19,193 bases of DNA, from assembly GCA_021014945.1 (NCBI GenBank), contig MU266719.1, positions 1 through 19,193 of the forward strand. The letters run 5' to 3'. The notes under the pieces are model-generated. The model ran no database searches. It saw only the letters and a list, made by a program, of their open reading frames with translations, and was not told the DNA's origin. Source of the DNA: Leucogyrophana mollusca (lineage: Eukaryota > Basidiomycota > Agaricomycetes > Boletales). This document shows positions 17,263 to 19,193 of the stretch, one piece after another; the stretch's first letter is position 1, and every line of letters starts with the position of its first letter. A program made the translations under genes and the position numbers.

Positions 17263-18756
17263 GTGGAAGTGGAGGACAAGGAGGCACCCAAGAGTGCCTC
17301 GCGTGGAGGGAGCGCGGTGCAGGCGCCTCACTCACAAGGTAATGTTAGTCACCCGAGGGGGACCTCAGAGGCCCCTTCAGAAAAATCTGAAAAAGCCAAA
17401 AAGAAGTTGAAGATCAAATCTCCGAAGAGAAGGGAAAGCAGGAACACCCAACGAGCTTTCCTGGCTAGGATACGGGAGAACTCCCTAACAGAGGAGGACA
17501 TCCCGAGGCTTTGAGAACAATGGTTCTCGAAGTGTGTGGATATGATGGGAGGAGTACCTCCCAGAATGCCGCCCTTACGGGCAGTAAATCATCATATACC
17601 CCTTGTCAATCCTGACAAGCAACATACATACCACCTCCCAAGGTGTCCGGATGCCCTTAAGCTGCAGCTTATGGACAAGATCTGTACGTACGGAGATGCA
17701 AAGTGGTGGGTACGTGCCAGCGTACCCCAAGCTGCACCAATGTTGTGCATTCCCAAGAAAAATGGGAAGTTTAGGACAGTCGTGGACTGTTGCAAACGGA
17801 ACGATAACACCATAAAGGATGTTACCCCATTCCCGGATCAAGATCAGATCCGGATGGATGTAGCTCGAGCGAAAATTCGCTCGAAGATAGACATGGCAAA
17901 CACGTACGAACAAGTACGCGTTGACCCCGCGGACGTGGTGTTGATGGCCTTTGCGACCGTCTACGGCATGTTCCTGAGCAATGTAATGCAGCAAGGGGAC
18001 TGCAACGCCCCCGCTACATTCCAGCGGCTCATGACCACGATATTTCGTGATTATATTGGGGTGTTTATGCACATCTATCTAGATGACATGTTTGTGTTCA
18101 GCGATACAATTGAAGAACACGAAGAACACCTGGGGATGGTGTTCACAAAGCTGCGCGAGGTGCAGCTATACCTCAAGAAGGAAAAATGCGACTTGTATTC
18201 CAAGTGCATGGACTGTCTCGGCCACATAGTGGACAACAAGGGGCTTCACACCGACAGTGATAAAATGGCACGAATTCGTGCCTGGAGAGCAATGCCCTCG
18301 TACCATGAGGTACAGCGCTTCCTGGGACTGGTGGAATATCTGGCACAATTCATGCCAGACGTATCTGCGTATACCAGTTCATTGTCTGGCATGACCAAGA
18401 ATGGTCACGTGTTCTACTGGAGACCGCTCCATGATAAGTGCCTTGAGTATATCAAGGCACTGGCATGCAAATCGCCGATACTTTGGCCAATCAACCCAAA
18501 ATTGCTTGAAGCAAATTGGTTGATCTGTGATGCCTTGGCATTGGGGCTAGGAGCATACTACGGGTGGGGCCCAGATTGGAGGACATGTAGGCCAGCTGGC
18601 TTCATGTCCAAGAAACTCAGTGATGCCCAGCATCACTACGCCGTATATGAACACGAGGTCCTCGCGATACTTGAGGCACTCCTCAAGTGGGAGGATAAGC
18701 TCCTCGGGTACAAGTTCAGCATAGTGACTGACCATGAGTCAATAGAGTTCTTTTGA
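17263..18756 (+). pseudogene. Ty3/gypsy reverse transcriptase and start of RNase H (element B)
   Basis: The frame runs 17263-17511, is cut by TGA 17512-17514, and continues in the same frame from 17515 to TGA 18754-18756. RT blocks in order: NHHIPLVNPDKQHTYH, QAAPMLCIPKKNGKFRTVVDC, SKIDMANTYEQVRV (first catalytic Asp), QQGDCNAPATFQRLM, and YLDD at 18076-18087 (the active-site pair). Thumb and connection follow (CLGHIVDNKGLHTD, RFLGLVEYLAQFMP), then RNase H with LICDALALGLGAYYG, AGFMSKKLSDAQHHYAVYE, EVLAILEALLKWEDKL and VTDHESIEFF. The catalytic residues are intact; the two stops inactivate it. The TGA at 17512 probably derives from CGA (Arg), because the surrounding hairpin would pair fully with C (see findings). 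Confidence 0.93.
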
Positions 18757-19193
18757 ACTCAAAGGAAATTATCGAGTCGACAGACTCGATGGATGGAATA
18801 CATTGCCCGATCCAACGCAGACATTGTCTACGTGAAGGGCGAAGACAACAAAGTAGTGGACTGTTTGTCCCGCTACTTTGAAAGCAACACCTGGGAAGAT
18901 GTCCCCCAGGAAGGGGACATGGCATTTGCAGATGTGCGATTGGATCCCCACGGTGACGACCTTCCCCAGGGAAGGATAATAGAATTACGATCCCAGAGGA
19001 TTGTGAGAGAATCTACTCATAAGAGTAGGCGGCTGAAGGAAACACCTGAACCCAGGAGGGTTCAGGCTGAGGAACTCACACACGCCACCCCTCAACGAGG
19101 GGAAACAGTGTGTGGCCCTTCGAAAGACCCAGGGGGTGGGAAACCAACCCCAGGGACCCTTGAGGGACCAAGCATTGCACTCCAAGGAGACGG
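18757..19193 (+). pseudogene. Ty3/gypsy RNase H C-terminus and RNase H-integrase linker (element B), continues past the window
   Basis: Directly after TGA 18754-18756 the same frame continues open to the end of the window: TQRKLSSRQTRWMEYIAR, then IVYVKGEDNKVVDCLSRY, the usual C-terminus of Ty3 RNase H with its last conserved Asp (NKVVDCLSR). From about 18880 on is a charged, Pro-rich linker that precedes integrase in this lineage. Integrase itself is not reached. Perfect hairpins crowd this stretch: 18771-18790, 18899-18920, 18960-18975 and 19045-19066. Confidence 0.9.

Larger units (their letters stand above)
15080..19193. repeat. Dispersed perfect inverted repeats throughout element B
   Basis: Perfect arms of at least 7 bp with loops of 0-9 nt begin at: 15237, 15496, 15639, 15668, 15821, 16242, 16274, 16524, 16668, 16695, 16953, 17011, 17281, 17546, 17602, 17658, 17708, 17833, 17865, 18124, 18267, 18339, 18437, 18669, 18771, 18899, 18960 and 19045. 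The longest are 18437-18446/18452-18461 (10-bp arms), 17865-17873/17876-17884 (9-bp arms, 2-nt loop) and the 16-bp perfect palindrome 18267-18282. The arm sequences differ from one hairpin to the next. Confidence 0.9.

Noticed and set aside
1..19193. The palindromes as a CRISPR array, REP-type repeat family or MITE insertions
   Set aside because: Arm sequences are all different, spacing is irregular, and the palindromes lie within open reading frames without target duplications.

Overview
The window looks like repeat-rich, transposon-nested DNA from a filamentous basidiomycete, probably an Agaricomycete. Three things point there. A broken Plavaka-like (KDZ-type) transposase gene carries very short GT-AG introns (49-63 nt). 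Ty3/gypsy Pol fragments are of the agaricomycete chromodomain type. A Ty1/copia relic has the SVDD form of the reverse-transcriptase active site. I see no intact host gene, rRNA, tRNA or CRISPR array. All assignments rest on reading motifs by eye; no search was run.

Layout, left to right. Positions 1-4779 are the 3' part of a Ty3/gypsy element (element A): the integrase C-terminus with GPY/F motif and chromodomain, then a long degenerate 3' ORF of unknown function (1784-4421) in the position where env-bearing elements carry env, then a polypurine tract and a short LTR (4633-4779). A 753-bp solo LTR of another family (746-1498, minus) sits inside the end of A's pol, with a perfect 5-bp target duplication GCTTG. 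Element A lies inside an exon of the Plavaka-like gene, whose remaining part runs from 4780 to 7719 in seven recognisable exons.

Positions 7720-9960 hold unassigned coding-like fragments and a second solo LTR (8861-9490, TSD CTTTC). A 140-bp tandem repeat (about 9960-12434, three units) is interrupted by a third LTR (10172-12225, TSD GTTAT), which itself carries about 1.3 kb of unclassified, mostly non-coding DNA. A minus-strand Ty1/copia relic (13035 to about 15085) is fused to a 5'-truncated Ty3/gypsy gag-pol (element B, about 15080 to the window end). B has broken gag, aspartyl protease, reverse transcriptase and RNase H.

The most unusual feature is at the nucleotide level. The internal sequence of both Ty3 elements is packed with short, perfect, mutually unrelated inverted repeats (arms 7-10 bp, loops 0-9 nt). 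By eye there are at least 52 in about 8 kb, where about 5 would be expected by chance. They occur in gag, protease, RT, integrase, the 3' ORF and the non-coding spacers. I did not see comparable density in the short LTR, the Plavaka gene or the copia relic. This signal is independent of protein coding, and I do not know of a description of it.

Nothing here appears able to make a working protein. The window is best read as a record of successive insertions: Plavaka-like gene, then Ty3 A, then solo LTR; and 140-bp minisatellite, then LTR, then possibly a further insertion.
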